Program-made: the position numbers and the translations under genes
Notes under the pieces: model-generated
What the model saw: the letters and a program-made list of their open reading frames with translations, nothing else
What the model was told of the DNA's origin: nothing
Database searches by the model: none
Source: an uncultured Lachnospiraceae bacterium
GTDB lineage: Bacteria; Bacillota; Clostridia; Lachnospirales; Lachnospiraceae
Direction of reading: 5' to 3'
Assembly (NCBI GenBank): GCA_910587085.1
Contig: CAJUMC010000014.1
Coordinates: forward strand, 1 to 64,000
Length of the DNA stretch: 64,000 nt
Part shown: piece after piece, positions 42,349-50,999 of the stretch
Layout of the letters: the number at the start of each line of letters is the position of its first letter
Position numbering within the stretch: position 1 is the first letter of the stretch

Positions 42349-43023
42349 TCATTCCGTGCCCGTCCGTTCCTCTTTCAGCGGAATGAGAATCTCCGCCGTA
42401 AATCCTCCTTCCTCGCTGTCCGCAAAAAACTGTCCGGTATATTTATTCACTATATTTTTTACGCGCCCGAGACCGAAGCCATGGGACTCGCCCTTTTCTG
42501 ATTTAAACATACTTTCCTTTCTCTTCTGCTTCTTTCCTGCAGCATTGGTACAGATCAGATAAAACTGCGTGTTCTTCTGCCCGATATAGACACGGATAAA
42601 ACGACTTTCCCTAGAAATCTTTTTGTTCTCCTCTATGGCATTGTCAAGCAGATTCCCGATCACGGCACACAGCTCCACATCCGTTACCGGCGTACCGTCC
42701 GGAATCCTCGCCTTTGCATTGACCGGAATTTCGTTCTGCGCCGCGATATTCAGCTTCCCGTTTAAAATCGCATCCACCATCACCCTGCCGGTCTTGATCA
42801 CGGCATCCACGCTCGTCAGATCGTCATTGAGCTGGTGCAGGTAAGCGTTCACCTCGTCATACTTTCCGAGCGCCATGCTCGCCTGGAGCGCCTGAATATG
42901 GTTGTGATAATCATGCCGCCAGCCGCGCATCTTTGTGTAAACTGCTTCCACCTCGTCACAGTATTTCCGGATCAGTTCGCTCTGATACGCCTCGATCCGG
43001 CGGTCGATCCACTTCTGCAACAT
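42349..43023 (-). CDS. GHKL sensor histidine kinase lacking membrane segments
   Basis: A 224-residue kinase core of the AgrC/GHKL type. The phospho-acceptor His is in RGWRHDYHNHIQAL near residue 38, and the ATP-binding domain has NLLDNAIEE and GFGLGRVKN. There is no N-terminal membrane sensor; it begins directly with a helix (LQKWIDRRIEAYQSELI), so the signal would be cytosolic or come from a partner, possibly the ABC exporter itself. This short form beside a LytTR regulator and paired ABC transporters recurs in Lachnospiraceae, so it is unlikely to be a truncation. AAAGGAAGG precedes the ATG. It follows the response regulator gene at 142 bp. Confidence 0.85.
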   Translation of the reverse strand: MLQKWIDRRIEAYQSELIRKYCDEVEAVYTKMRGWRHDYHNHIQALQASMALGKYDEVNAYLHQLNDDLTSVDAVIKTGRVMVDAILNGKLNIAAQNEIPVNAKARIPDGTPVTDVELCAVIGNLLDNAIEENKKISRESRFIRVYIGQKNTQFYLICTNAAGKKQKRKESMFKSEKGESHGFGLGRVKNIVNKYTGQFFADSEEGGFTAEILIPLKEERTGTE

Positions 43024-43165
43024 ACTGCTTCCTTCCTTTCCCCGGCTGAAACGGATTCCATGGTTATCCTGAAGCGCCTCTCTTTTAGAAATTTTTCTTT
43101 TGCTTCCCGGCCTGCCCTTCTGTTTCCCGGTTCTGCCGCTCCCCCTGGATTTCCTTCCGCTGTCC

Positions 43166-43873
43166 TTAAAACAGGCGGATGATCTCCCTGCCGATCTTCT
43201 CCGCCATCCCCCGGCTGATCGGCACCTCCGCGCCGCCCTTCAGCACCACGCAATCACTTTTCATCTGCACCACATACCGCAGATTCACAAGAAAAGAGCG
43301 CTGGCACTGGAAAAAATACTCGTCCAGCATCCCCTTCGTCTCTGCGAGCGAGGTTTTCATCCGGTAGTCCCCGCCCGCCGCATGAATCGAAACATACTGC
43401 TTCTGCGCCTCGATATAGAAAATCTGTGAAACCGGAATATAATCTGTTCTCCGGTCATAGGTCACACACAGACGCTTTTCCGACTTCACGAGATTGGCTA
43501 CCGCCTTATCAAGCACCGCAGACAGCTTTTCTCCGGCAACCGGCTTCATCAGATAGTGCAGTGCGTCAACCTCATATCCTTCGGCAATGAAATCCGGAAA
43601 TCCGGTGATAAAGATAAGCTGCACCGCACGGTTCGCCTGCCCGCGCCGGAGCTCCTTCGCCAGATCCACGCCGTTCATCGCCCCCATCTCAATATCCAGG
43701 AGCAGCATGTCCGCTTCCGGCCCGTCCTCGCGCGCAAAAAGAAATGCCTCTGCGGAAGGAAATTCCTTCACGATGGCGACATGCCCCTTTTCCCCCGCCC
43801 ACTGCCGCACCAGGGCGGAAACATATACGCGGTCCTGCGCACTGTCATCCACAACGGCGATTGTATAATCCAT
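43166..43873 (-). CDS. LytTR-type response regulator
   Basis: A 235-residue regulator. The receiver (1-125) has AVVDDSAQDR with the acidic pair, the phospho-acceptor Asp in LLLDIEMGAMNG near 57, FITG and the Lys of LMKPVAG. The C-terminal LytTR DNA-binding domain (about 135-235) has YIPVSQIFYIEAQKQYV, and CQRSFLVNLRYVVQM. LytTR domains bind pairs of 9-bp direct repeats; I could not pick out a clear pair upstream of the ABC genes. GGAGG lies 6 nt before the ATG. It is the first gene of the regulator/kinase operon and lies 144 bp after the GH31 gene on the same strand, so a separate promoter is likely but not obvious. Confidence 0.88.
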   Translation of the reverse strand: MDYTIAVVDDSAQDRVYVSALVRQWAGEKGHVAIVKEFPSAEAFLFAREDGPEADMLLLDIEMGAMNGVDLAKELRRGQANRAVQLIFITGFPDFIAEGYEVDALHYLMKPVAGEKLSAVLDKAVANLVKSEKRLCVTYDRRTDYIPVSQIFYIEAQKQYVSIHAAGGDYRMKTSLAETKGMLDEYFFQCQRSFLVNLRYVVQMKSDCVVLKGGAEVPISRGMAEKIGREIIRLF

Positions 43874-44017
43874 GTTGTTCCTCCAAAGATATTGAAATAT
43901 GGCACGGCATTCCGTAAAGCATGGCTGGAACCGTCCGGATCAGCATTTCCGGCATCGCACGGAGTTCCGCGCTCAAACCTTTTTATTCTGCCAAACGTCC
44001 GGTGATCCAAAACACAG

Positions 44018-46462
44018 TCAATCCATCCCAAGTCCTTCGCACAAAAATTGCTGATACCGCGCAGACAGCCCGCTCTCCTTTAAAGCTTTCCGGTGCTCCT
44101 TCTCATCCCTGCATTTGCAGAGCGCGTCAAACACCTCCGACTTCTTCCCGTTGCTGCCTTCCAGAATCGACAGCTTTTCTGCAAGCCGCGCACGCAGCCG
44201 CTCCTCGCCCGCCAGAGTCTCGCGCACCCGCAGCTCGCAGACTGCACCCGGTTTCACCTGCCCCAGGTGGACGCGCGTACAGCCGTCCCGGTGATCCAGA
44301 CGGAAGCCCTTGTTCTTTCCGTCCTCGGTTACGGCAACCGCGCCCCTCACAATTCCCCGCAGTTCAAAAATATAGCTGCGCGGCGGCAGAATAGCCTCCT
44401 CATCCTTCGCCAAAAAACGCAGCACCCATTCCCCGTCCTGCCCGGTCTCTGACCAGAAGTGCGTCACGGCACGCTCTCCACCCGCATCCTCCGTCAGGCA
44501 ATATTCTCCCGTCCCGGAAAACGCGAGAACCCTAAGTTTCTCGGGAAGCCCGGTACGATTGCCCCGCGGCGCACCGTCCAGCACAAAGAATGCACCCCCG
44601 CCCGCCAGCACCGGCATGGAGTCCAGAAAGCGCACCATCTCATACTGTCCGCCGCCCGCGTACACATCGCCCGTAAAAATGTCCGTGTAATGCCCCTCCG
44701 GCAGCCAGACCTTTGTGACCGTCATCCCGTGCGCATCGCCTTTTTCCGTGACAGGCGCGACGATCAGCTGCCTTCCGAACAAATACTCGCCCGGGCATTC
44801 ATAAGCTTCTTTCTCCTCCGGATATTCATAGTACATCGGCTCGATCAGCGCAAGCCCGCGCTCCGCCGTCTCACACGCAGCGGAATACAAAAACGGGAGC
44901 ATGGCATGGCGAAGCCGCAGAAATTTCTTCGCGATCTCGCCCGCACCGTTCTTGTACACGGCAGGCATCTTCGAGAATATATTGCTTTTGCTGCTGTGCA
45001 GGCGGTTGATCGGGGAAAATACCCCGAACTGCAAAAACCGCACATAGAGCTCATTGTCCTTCTCCCCGCCCATGTGCCCGCCGATATCGTGGCTCCACCA
45101 GGTATAGCCTGCATTGCTCGCGGTCGCCGTAAAATACGGCAGAAACCTCAATGTCTTCCAGGTCACGATCGTATCCCCGGAAAAACCGACCGGATAGCGG
45201 TGTGCGCCCACGCCGGAATAGCGGGAGAGGATCATCCCCTCGCGATCCTTTGAAATGTCGAGGAAATGGAAATGGTTCAGCCCCCAGAGCGGGTCGTAGC
45301 CGGGAAGCCTGCTGCCCGTGCCCTGCTGCCAGTCGATCCACCAGAAATCCACGCCGTCCCGCTCGTAAGGTTTGTGGAGCAGCTCAAAATACGCGTTGAT
45401 AAACCCGCTGTCCGTAAAATCAAACTCTACTGCTTTCTTCGCTGCCGGGTCAACCCCCATGCGCTCTGCCATCGCGGCATACTGCTCCTCGGTATACTGC
45501 ACGCCGGAGGCCGGATGGAGATTTAACGTCACATGAAGATTCTTCCCGTGCAGGTTTTTCAGAAATTCTTTATAATCCGGGAAAAGCTCCCGGTTCCAGC
45601 TGTAACCCGTCCAGCCGTCCACCCCTTCCGGAAGGTTCTCGCTCGGATGCCAGTCCATGTCCACGGTCGCCACGGTAAACGGAAGCCCGTCCTCCTCAAA
45701 CGCCTCCATCAGCTCCAGATATTCCTCCTGCGAATATGCGTGGTAGCGGCTCCACCAGTTCCCGAGCGCCCAGCGCGGCACACGCGCCGGAGCGCCGCAG
45801 AGCGAATACAGCGCTTTCACCGCGCTGCGGTAATCATGGCCAAAGGCAAACACATAGATATCCCTCTCCGCATGCCTCCGCGGCTCCACCATCCCCTGCT
45901 CGTTCAGCAAAAGGGAGGCGCTGTCATCGTACACTGCCACGCCGCTTTCCGAAACCACGCCGTCGCCGAGCCGGATCGGATGGCTTTTCTCCTTTTCCGG
46001 CTGCCAGGAGATCCACTGGTCCCCATCGCAGCAGTCCAGCGTGCGGTAAGTTCCTCCCAGATTTCCCCCGTTGAAAACCGGCATCTTCGCGCCGTTTGGA
46101 AAGTGTATCTCGCTTTTTTCCAGATCCTGTTTTAAGACCAGCTTAACCTTTGCGGTGGTTATAGTCAGCGGACTGTCCATGGCGGAAATCCCGGAATGCG
46201 GAATTTCCGGGACAAAACTTTCGGCCTTGCAGCTTCTCTTTCTGCCGGATTCGTTACCCGCTTCCTCAACTGTATAATCTACCGGCTCTGCATTCCGGAA
46301 CCACACCGCCTGCGTCGCATCGTCGCAGAATGTACCCGTTTCATCCTCCTCGATGCGGAACAGCTCCGGCGCCAGTACCGTAATCCGGCGCTTCCCGCAT
46401 ATCACCATATTGTGCTTGTCCGCAACCGGTGCGGCTGCCGCAATCAGATGTTTTTCCAGCAT
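44018..46462 (-). CDS. GH31 alpha-glucosidase/alpha-xylosidase-like glycoside hydrolase
   Basis: An 814-residue family 31 glycosidase. After an N-terminal beta-sandwich (about 1-200) comes the barrel, with TVATVDMDWHPSE, the nucleophile Asp in FWWIDWQQGTGSRL near 375, RYSGVGAHRYPVGFSGDT with the acid/base Asp near 431 and YTWWSHDIGGHMGG. C-terminal beta domains complete it. There is no signal peptide, so it acts on imported oligosaccharides. Family 31 includes alpha-glucosidases, alpha-xylosidases and sulfoquinovosidases; the motifs do not settle which. GAGGAG lies about 12 nt before the ATG. A minus-strand TAGAAT preceded by TG (46610-46615) may be its -10 element. It lies upstream of the LytTR regulator gene with 144 bp between. 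Confidence 0.9.
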   Translation of the reverse strand: MLEKHLIAAAAPVADKHNMVICGKRRITVLAPELFRIEEDETGTFCDDATQAVWFRNAEPVDYTVEEAGNESGRKRSCKAESFVPEIPHSGISAMDSPLTITTAKVKLVLKQDLEKSEIHFPNGAKMPVFNGGNLGGTYRTLDCCDGDQWISWQPEKEKSHPIRLGDGVVSESGVAVYDDSASLLLNEQGMVEPRRHAERDIYVFAFGHDYRSAVKALYSLCGAPARVPRWALGNWWSRYHAYSQEEYLELMEAFEEDGLPFTVATVDMDWHPSENLPEGVDGWTGYSWNRELFPDYKEFLKNLHGKNLHVTLNLHPASGVQYTEEQYAAMAERMGVDPAAKKAVEFDFTDSGFINAYFELLHKPYERDGVDFWWIDWQQGTGSRLPGYDPLWGLNHFHFLDISKDREGMILSRYSGVGAHRYPVGFSGDTIVTWKTLRFLPYFTATASNAGYTWWSHDIGGHMGGEKDNELYVRFLQFGVFSPINRLHSSKSNIFSKMPAVYKNGAGEIAKKFLRLRHAMLPFLYSAACETAERGLALIEPMYYEYPEEKEAYECPGEYLFGRQLIVAPVTEKGDAHGMTVTKVWLPEGHYTDIFTGDVYAGGGQYEMVRFLDSMPVLAGGGAFFVLDGAPRGNRTGLPEKLRVLAFSGTGEYCLTEDAGGERAVTHFWSETGQDGEWVLRFLAKDEEAILPPRSYIFELRGIVRGAVAVTEDGKNKGFRLDHRDGCTRVHLGQVKPGAVCELRVRETLAGEERLRARLAEKLSILEGSNGKKSEVFDALCKCRDEKEHRKALKESGLSARYQQFLCEGLGMD

Positions 46463-46967
46463 AGATCCATAGTCTCCTCTTTTTTATACGTCTTCTATTC
46501 CCTAAGGCCGCAGCCGTGCTTTCTTCCGGAACGGCAGCCTGGCAGATCAGCATCAACTTACTGCCTTCCGCCGCCCTCTTTTCAAGCTTCCGCGCCTTCT
46601 GCTCCCCTCATTCTATCACAAATCCGGAAACATGAAAATAAGCAGTTTACGGCAATAAGCAAAAAATCAGACGGAGCACCACCTTCTGTTCCATACCCCG
46701 CTGCACTGCATACAATTTACATTGCCGCCGCATAATCCGGCTGAATTCATCCGCCGATTTTCAAATTTTCCTTCGGTCATTCTGCAAGAAACGACGCACA
46801 GATCGTGAAACGGCTCCTGACAGCAGACGGCGGAAGGAACCGGACATGTTTCCGGTACTATGAATGGATGAATGAATTCCTCAAAATCGTCGCGCAGAAA
46901 ATCCGGGGCTGTGTTATACTGAAGCTGCTTCGAAGCAATACTGACAGGAGGTGAACGGCAAACCATT
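46463..46967. other. Divergent intergenic region upstream of GH31 and AraC genes
   Basis: About 500 bp between divergent genes. A -10-like TAGAAT with an extended TG (46610-46615, minus) faces GH31, and TATACT near 46915 faces the AraC gene but lacks a clear -35. I see no supported small gene; open frames here lack ribosome sites. Confidence 0.5.
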
Positions 46968-47381
46968 ATGAATTACTATATTCTGATCTGGTCTGTGTGT
47001 ACCTTTGTGGAAAGCCATGTGCGGGAGGAAATTCCCATGGAAGAGCTTGTGCGTCAGACCGGGTTTTCTCTGGCGCATATCAGAGATGTATTTCGAAAGT
47101 ATACCGGAAAGCCGCTGTCCCGGTATGTGCAGGAGCGCAGGATTGCCAATGCTGCCCGGGAGCTTCTGGACACAGACAGAACAATTCTTGACATTGCCGT
47201 ACAATACGGATTCTCCGGCAGAACCGTATTCTCCCGGGCTTTCCGACGGTATACCGACTATACACCCTCCCAGTTCCGCGCCGAGGCCCCAGTGCTTGCC
47301 CGGGTTCGGCTCTGCGCAGGGGTATACGGTACAGCGCTTCCGAGGAGATGGGAGGATGGAAGTGACAGCTGCACTGCATAA
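46968..47381 (+). CDS. AraC-type DNA-binding protein without effector domain
   Basis: A 137-residue protein that is essentially just the AraC/XylS DNA-binding domain: two helix-turn-helix motifs, MEELVRQTGFSLAHIRDVFRKYTG and TILDIAVQYGFSGRTVFSRAFRRYTDYTPSQFR. No N-terminal sensor is present, and the C-terminal 25 residues (ARVRLCAGVYGTALPRR) look like the start of a further domain that ends early. AGGAGG is 12-17 nt before the ATG. The next gene begins 36 bp later and encodes a domain that, as far as I recall, is fused to this AraC region in some Paenibacillus-like proteins. So the two may be a split sensor-regulator. Confidence 0.8.
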   Translation: MNYYILIWSVCTFVESHVREEIPMEELVRQTGFSLAHIRDVFRKYTGKPLSRYVQERRIANAARELLDTDRTILDIAVQYGFSGRTVFSRAFRRYTDYTPSQFRAEAPVLARVRLCAGVYGTALPRRWEDGSDSCTA

Positions 47382-47417
47382 ACAAATAAACCGAAAAAAG
47401 AAAGTTGAGGAAATCAG

Positions 47418-48473
47418 GTGGAAAAACAAAACAATGCAATTTTATACGGTGTACCAAAAGTAGCATATGGTCAGGACGGATGTACCCCCTTTCCCATGTG
47501 CATCCACTCCTGCGCAAAGTATCTGGGGCTGCGCGTTGACTACACCCGGGCCATTGCCGAGAGCGGCGCAGCTTTCCGGCTTGCCTGGAACACCGCCTGC
47601 TGGGACGGCGGCAATGTGGATGCTGTCTTCACTTTTGACGATCCGGAAAAGACATTCCGCTGCGGTATGCGTGCCATGGAGCGGGAGTTCAAGCTCTTTC
47701 GCCGCACGCCGGAGACGAAAAAAGAGGATTTCATGGACTTTATCTGCGGGGAGATCGAAGCGGGATACCCGGTCATCGCCCTTGGCATCATAGGCCCGCC
47801 GGAAGCCTGCGTGATAACCGGCTACCGGGACGGCGGCAAAATGCTGATGGGCTGGAATGTGTTCCAGGAATATCCGGAATACCAGGCAAGTACCCGGTTC
47901 GAGGAAAACGGCTATTTTCTCACCGGGGACTGGTGGGAGAATCCCGACACAACCGCCCTGATCGCCACCGGTACGGAAAGCGTTCCCCCTCTCACTTCCA
48001 TAGAAGCGCTCCGGAATGCTGCGGAGGCCCTGGAAGGCCGCATGTGCGGAACCTATGCCAAAGGCATCCTGGCCTATGATGCCTGGAAGAACGCCCTGTT
48101 GTGCGACCGGGACTTTCCGGCTGATGCCGTCCTTCCCCTGCTGGTGGAACGCATGATGTGTCACGGCGATGCCATGGACTGCCTCTCCGACGGGCGCAGC
48201 CACGGGGCAAAGTACCTGCGCAGACTGGCAGAGCAGCACCCTGCAATGGCCTCCGGCCTGAATGCCGCCGCCGGGGAACTGGAAGGGATACCGGAAATTA
48301 TATGGAATGAAATGATTCCCGTCCTGGGCGGCTGGGAGCGGGGCGAAGTTCAGATGCGCCAGCTGGCCAGGGCAGAGAACCGCCGCCTGTTCGCCGGACA
48401 GATTGAGCGGATGAAGGCTCACGATGAACGGGCATATAACCATATCCGCGGATTACTGGATAGCAACAGGTAG
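47418..48473 (+). CDS. BtrH/C39-peptidase-like protein paired with the AraC regulator
   Basis: A 351-residue soluble protein of unknown function. The first 180 residues resemble the papain-like BtrH_N/C39 fold: Cys-containing GCTPFPMCIHSCAKYLG, WNTACWDGGN and PEACVITGYRDGGKMLMGWN. The His expected before the VxxxGYD-type strand seems to be missing, so peptidase activity is doubtful; ligand binding or acyl transfer are alternatives. The C-terminal half is helical and Ala-rich. GTG 47418 is preceded by GAGG at 7 nt. Its 36-bp distance from the AraC gene implies cotranscription, and it could be the effector-sensing partner of that regulator. No terminator is obvious behind it. Confidence 0.6.
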   Translation: MEKQNNAILYGVPKVAYGQDGCTPFPMCIHSCAKYLGLRVDYTRAIAESGAAFRLAWNTACWDGGNVDAVFTFDDPEKTFRCGMRAMEREFKLFRRTPETKKEDFMDFICGEIEAGYPVIALGIIGPPEACVITGYRDGGKMLMGWNVFQEYPEYQASTRFEENGYFLTGDWWENPDTTALIATGTESVPPLTSIEALRNAAEALEGRMCGTYAKGILAYDAWKNALLCDRDFPADAVLPLLVERMMCHGDAMDCLSDGRSHGAKYLRRLAEQHPAMASGLNAAAGELEGIPEIIWNEMIPVLGGWERGEVQMRQLARAENRRLFAGQIERMKAHDERAYNHIRGLLDSNR

Positions 48474-48618
48474 CCCTTCTCCCATCTCAATACGGAGATG
48501 AAGCAAAATACCCATGCAGGAATGGATAACCTCTGCAGCCGGTTCGTTCTGCATTTACGGCTCCTTGAAACAGGAGGATTTTCTTCCCCATAATTGTCCA
48601 AGTATAAATATATTTTCA

Positions 48619-48647
48619 TGGACTTTAAAAAACTGCTGTGCTACAAT
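48619..48647 (+). promoter_or_regulatory. Promoter of the 120-residue hypothetical gene
   Basis: TGGACT (48619-48624) and TACAAT (48642-48647) are 17 bp apart in a locally A+T-rich stretch, about 40 bp before ATG 48684. Confidence 0.45.
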
Positions 48648-48683
48648 AAAACCATAGAAAAATCAGTTTAGGAGGAAACCGGT

Positions 48684-49046
48684 ATGCAGGAGGCTGTATT
48701 GAAAGTACAGAAATTAGGGGTTCCGCCGGAGGGCTTTGAAGGTGATGCATTTCCCGGCGATGAGGAATTTCCGGATGAGGACACCCTTCAAATATGGGAT
48801 GAGTGGGTTGAAGCGGTTGATTCCATAAAAAGACCCGTAACTTGGGAGGAAGCTGAAATCCTTATCCGCTGCTGCCCTACAGAACATATGTCAGGGGTTG
48901 AATGGACATTTCTGCATTGTATAGAAAGTGTTTTTACGCCTGAAGCAATAGAGGACTTCCGAAATCTTATTGAGAAGTGCAACTCGGATATGATGAAGAA
49001 CATGCTGCTGGAACGGCTTCAAAATTATGTCGGCAACAGAAAGTAA
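48684..49046 (+). CDS. Acidic 120-residue hypothetical protein
   Basis: A 120-residue acidic, probably globular protein with an excellent ribosome site (AGGAGG, 8 nt). The N-terminal half is rich in Glu, Asp and Pro (EGFEGDAFPGDEEFPDED), and the second half is helical with Trp, Cys and His residues (TWEEAEILIRCCPTEHMSGVE). Size, charge and isolation resemble immunity-type or Imm-family proteins, but no toxin gene is adjacent, so this is only a guess. It is convergent with an AraC-type regulator gene at 44 bp. Its base composition is slightly more A+T-rich than its neighbours. Confidence 0.55.
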   Translation: MQEAVLKVQKLGVPPEGFEGDAFPGDEEFPDEDTLQIWDEWVEAVDSIKRPVTWEEAEILIRCCPTEHMSGVEWTFLHCIESVFTPEAIEDFRNLIEKCNSDMMKNMLLERLQNYVGNRK

Positions 49047-49090
49047 CAGCCCGTTCCCATGTTCTGCGTGCAGTTGCCTGCAGTCCGGCC

Positions 49091-49978
49091 TCAATTGCAC
49101 TTTACAGGGATCCACAGCTCGCAGAACAGCCCGCTTTCGCCGTTTTCATAGTATACCTCATAATCGGAAGCTTCTGCCTGCTCGTAGCCTGTCTGCGGAG
49201 AAAACTCCCTGAAAAATCTGCTCCAGGTTTCGCTCAGGCAGCCGCCGTCCGGGCCGAAGCATTTAAATACGGCGTAGTCTGCCGGCTCCGTTTCCCAGAT
49301 CGAATAACCGTTTTCCATAAACTGCTCTGCCTTTGCCGTATCAGTATCCTCGTCCAGCACAATTCCGATCCCGTAATTAAAATGGCTTTCGCTGTCTTTT
49401 ACCGGACTGCACAGCCCGTATAAATCCCTTTTTCCAGGGATGCGAAGCTGCTTCATCGGCTCAATCAGATTTTTGCCGAAGCATTCCTCCCAGAAGTCCG
49501 AAATACTGTAATCCGCATCATCATTGATGATTTCATTCGGAAAAGCCCGCACCAGTGTGAGAAAACGCTGACTCTCCCTGCGTTCCATTCTGTAATCCAT
49601 AATCCTGCCGCCTTCCATTATAATTTTTATTACAAGTGGACTGAATAAGTGAAGCTTCGCACCCTTTTGTCTTGCCTGCTTCGGCGTAGAGCCGTGAAAC
49701 CTAGCAAAGGCCTTCGAAAAGCTTTCCGGAGTTTCATAACCATACTTATATGCCGCTTCAATTATAGAAATATCTGTTTTCTGTAATTCCTGAGCTGCCA
49801 GAGTAAGACGCCGTTTTCTGAGATACTCGCCGGCTGTCATCCCTGTAATAAAGCTGAAAATCCGGTGAAAATTATAGCTGGACATATACACGCTTTTCGC
49901 AACCTCCGTATAAGTTATATCCTCAAGGATATGCTTCTCCATGTAGAAGATCGCCTGCTGAATAAGCTGAATCGACAC
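49091..49978 (-). CDS. AraC-family regulator with GyrI-like effector-binding domain
   Basis: A 295-residue regulator in the Rob/SoxS-like arrangement. The N-terminal AraC DNA-binding domain (about 1-105) has two helix-turn-helices (SVYMSSYNFHRIFSFITGMTAGEYL and SIIEAAYKYGYETPESFSKAFARFHG). The C-terminal GyrI/BacE-like domain (about 125-295) has FNYGIGIVLDED, WETEPADYAVFKCFGP, and a terminal VYYENGESGLFCELWIPV. Such proteins sense small hydrophobic or cationic compounds. The start is GTG 49978 with GGAAGG 7 nt upstream. A -10-like TAGAAT with extended TG (50088-50093) or TATAAT near 50005 could serve it. It diverges from the TetR gene, and its targets are not identified. Confidence 0.85.
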   Translation of the reverse strand: MSIQLIQQAIFYMEKHILEDITYTEVAKSVYMSSYNFHRIFSFITGMTAGEYLRKRRLTLAAQELQKTDISIIEAAYKYGYETPESFSKAFARFHGSTPKQARQKGAKLHLFSPLVIKIIMEGGRIMDYRMERRESQRFLTLVRAFPNEIINDDADYSISDFWEECFGKNLIEPMKQLRIPGKRDLYGLCSPVKDSESHFNYGIGIVLDEDTDTAKAEQFMENGYSIWETEPADYAVFKCFGPDGGCLSETWSRFFREFSPQTGYEQAEASDYEVYYENGESGLFCELWIPVKCN

Positions 49979-50143
49979 GTTATTCCTTCCTCCCTGTACA
50001 TGTTATTATAGCTGCCCGCCGCGAAAAAATCCTGTTCCGGCTTGCACTGTTTTGTCAGAATTCTGCCCGGTTCCGGTTTTACCCCGATTCTATCACAGGT
50101 ATGCCGCCCGGTACAAGATATCATTCTTTGAAGGTTTGCCGGC
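49979..50143. other. Divergent spacer before the TetR promoter
   Basis: The part of the spacer upstream of 50144 contains only -10-like boxes for the AraC gene. The right-hand part (50144-50228) holds the TetR promoter and the 13-bp array. Confidence 0.5.
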
Positions 50144-50172
50144 TTGACAAACTGCGTATTTCAATATATAAT
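50144..50172 (+). promoter_or_regulatory. Consensus sigma-A promoter of the TetR gene
   Basis: TTGACA (50144-50149), 17 bp, TATAAT (50167-50172): both boxes match consensus exactly. Transcription would begin near 50179, inside the 13-bp array, so the promoter is well placed for repression. Confidence 0.85.
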
Positions 50173-50228
50173 CACGTTATATAAACACATTATATAACAC
50201 ACTTACATAATAGCATTATATAATAAGA
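50164..50228 (+). repeat. Five-unit 13-bp array of TTATATAA-type palindromes over the promoter
   Basis: Units begin at 50164, 50177, 50190, 50203 and 50216, an exact 13-bp period. Each starts with TTATATAA or a one-base variant (ATATATAA in the first, TTACATAA in the fourth), and the 5-bp spacers are mostly unrelated. The first unit overlaps the -10 box and the second overlaps the start site. This is an attractive operator array for the TetR protein encoded downstream. Confidence 0.75.
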
Positions 50229-50328
50229 TGACGAAACAGATCACACAATGCGGCTGCCGGAATATTCTCCAGAAGAATCACGGAGCACCCCGCGTCAAAA
50301 CAACACTTTAAGAAAGGAAGGGGAACAC

Positions 50329-50895
50329 ATGCCAAAGCAGAGGATTACAAAAGAGATGGTGGTAGAGGCCGCGTTTGAGATCGCCCGGGCCGGCGGTATG
50401 GAACAGGTTACGGTTGGGAGCGTTGCACAGCGGCTCGGCTGTTCGGTGCAGCCGATCTACAGCTACTGCGAAAGCATGGACGGCCTGCGGCAGGCCGCAG
50501 CAGAACGGACCGGGCAGTTTATCCGGGAATACGCCGCGGCGCATATCCGGCCGCAGGATCTGTTCCGCAGCATGGGGCAGGCATATCTTCAGCTTGCGAA
50601 GGAGGAGCCGGAGCTTTTTAAGATATTTATCCTGCACCGCAGAAGAGGAATATCTTCCCTTAAGGATCTGTATTTGCAGGAAACCGATCCGCGCGTTGCG
50701 GATTTTATCGCCGCCCAGCTGAATATGGATGCTGTACAGGCCCGGCAGCTACATCTGAATATGCTGATATATACGATCGGGCTGGGCACTGTTTTCTCCG
50801 TAACGGAGCCGGGTATCCCCGCAGAGGAAATTTTCGCACAGCAGGAAACGGCTTTCGAGGCATTTTTCTCGATTGCTTCCGATGGAAAAAAATAG
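50329..50895 (+). CDS. TetR/AcrR-family transcriptional regulator
   Basis: A 188-residue regulator. The N-terminal helix-turn-helix spans about residues 8-55 (MVVEAAFEIARAGG, VTVGSVAQRLGCSVQPIYSYCESM), followed by a helical ligand-binding domain with LFRSMGQAYLQLAKEEPELFK, as in TetR_C-type repressors. ATG 50329 has GGAAGGGG about 5 nt upstream; the frame is open further up without a site. The promoter is a perfect consensus with a five-unit 13-bp array, which suggests tight autoregulation. The flavodoxin-domain gene follows at about 100 bp and is the obvious target, possibly in one transcript. The inducer is unknown. Confidence 0.87.
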   Translation: MPKQRITKEMVVEAAFEIARAGGMEQVTVGSVAQRLGCSVQPIYSYCESMDGLRQAAAERTGQFIREYAAAHIRPQDLFRSMGQAYLQLAKEEPELFKIFILHRRRGISSLKDLYLQETDPRVADFIAAQLNMDAVQARQLHLNMLIYTIGLGTVFSVTEPGIPAEEIFAQQETAFEAFFSIASDGKK

Positions 50896-50999
50896 AACCG
50901 GAGCGATTTCTCCGGATAGCCGTTTCCTGCTGCAGCTTATGATGATGATTGTCAACCCGCCGCACTGAACACCAGCGGCTTGTAATGGAGGATTATTTT

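Noticed and set aside
46667..46966. A 99-codon minus-strand frame in the GH31/AraC spacer
   Set aside because: It has no ribosome site, an odd Cys-rich composition and covers the AraC promoter region.
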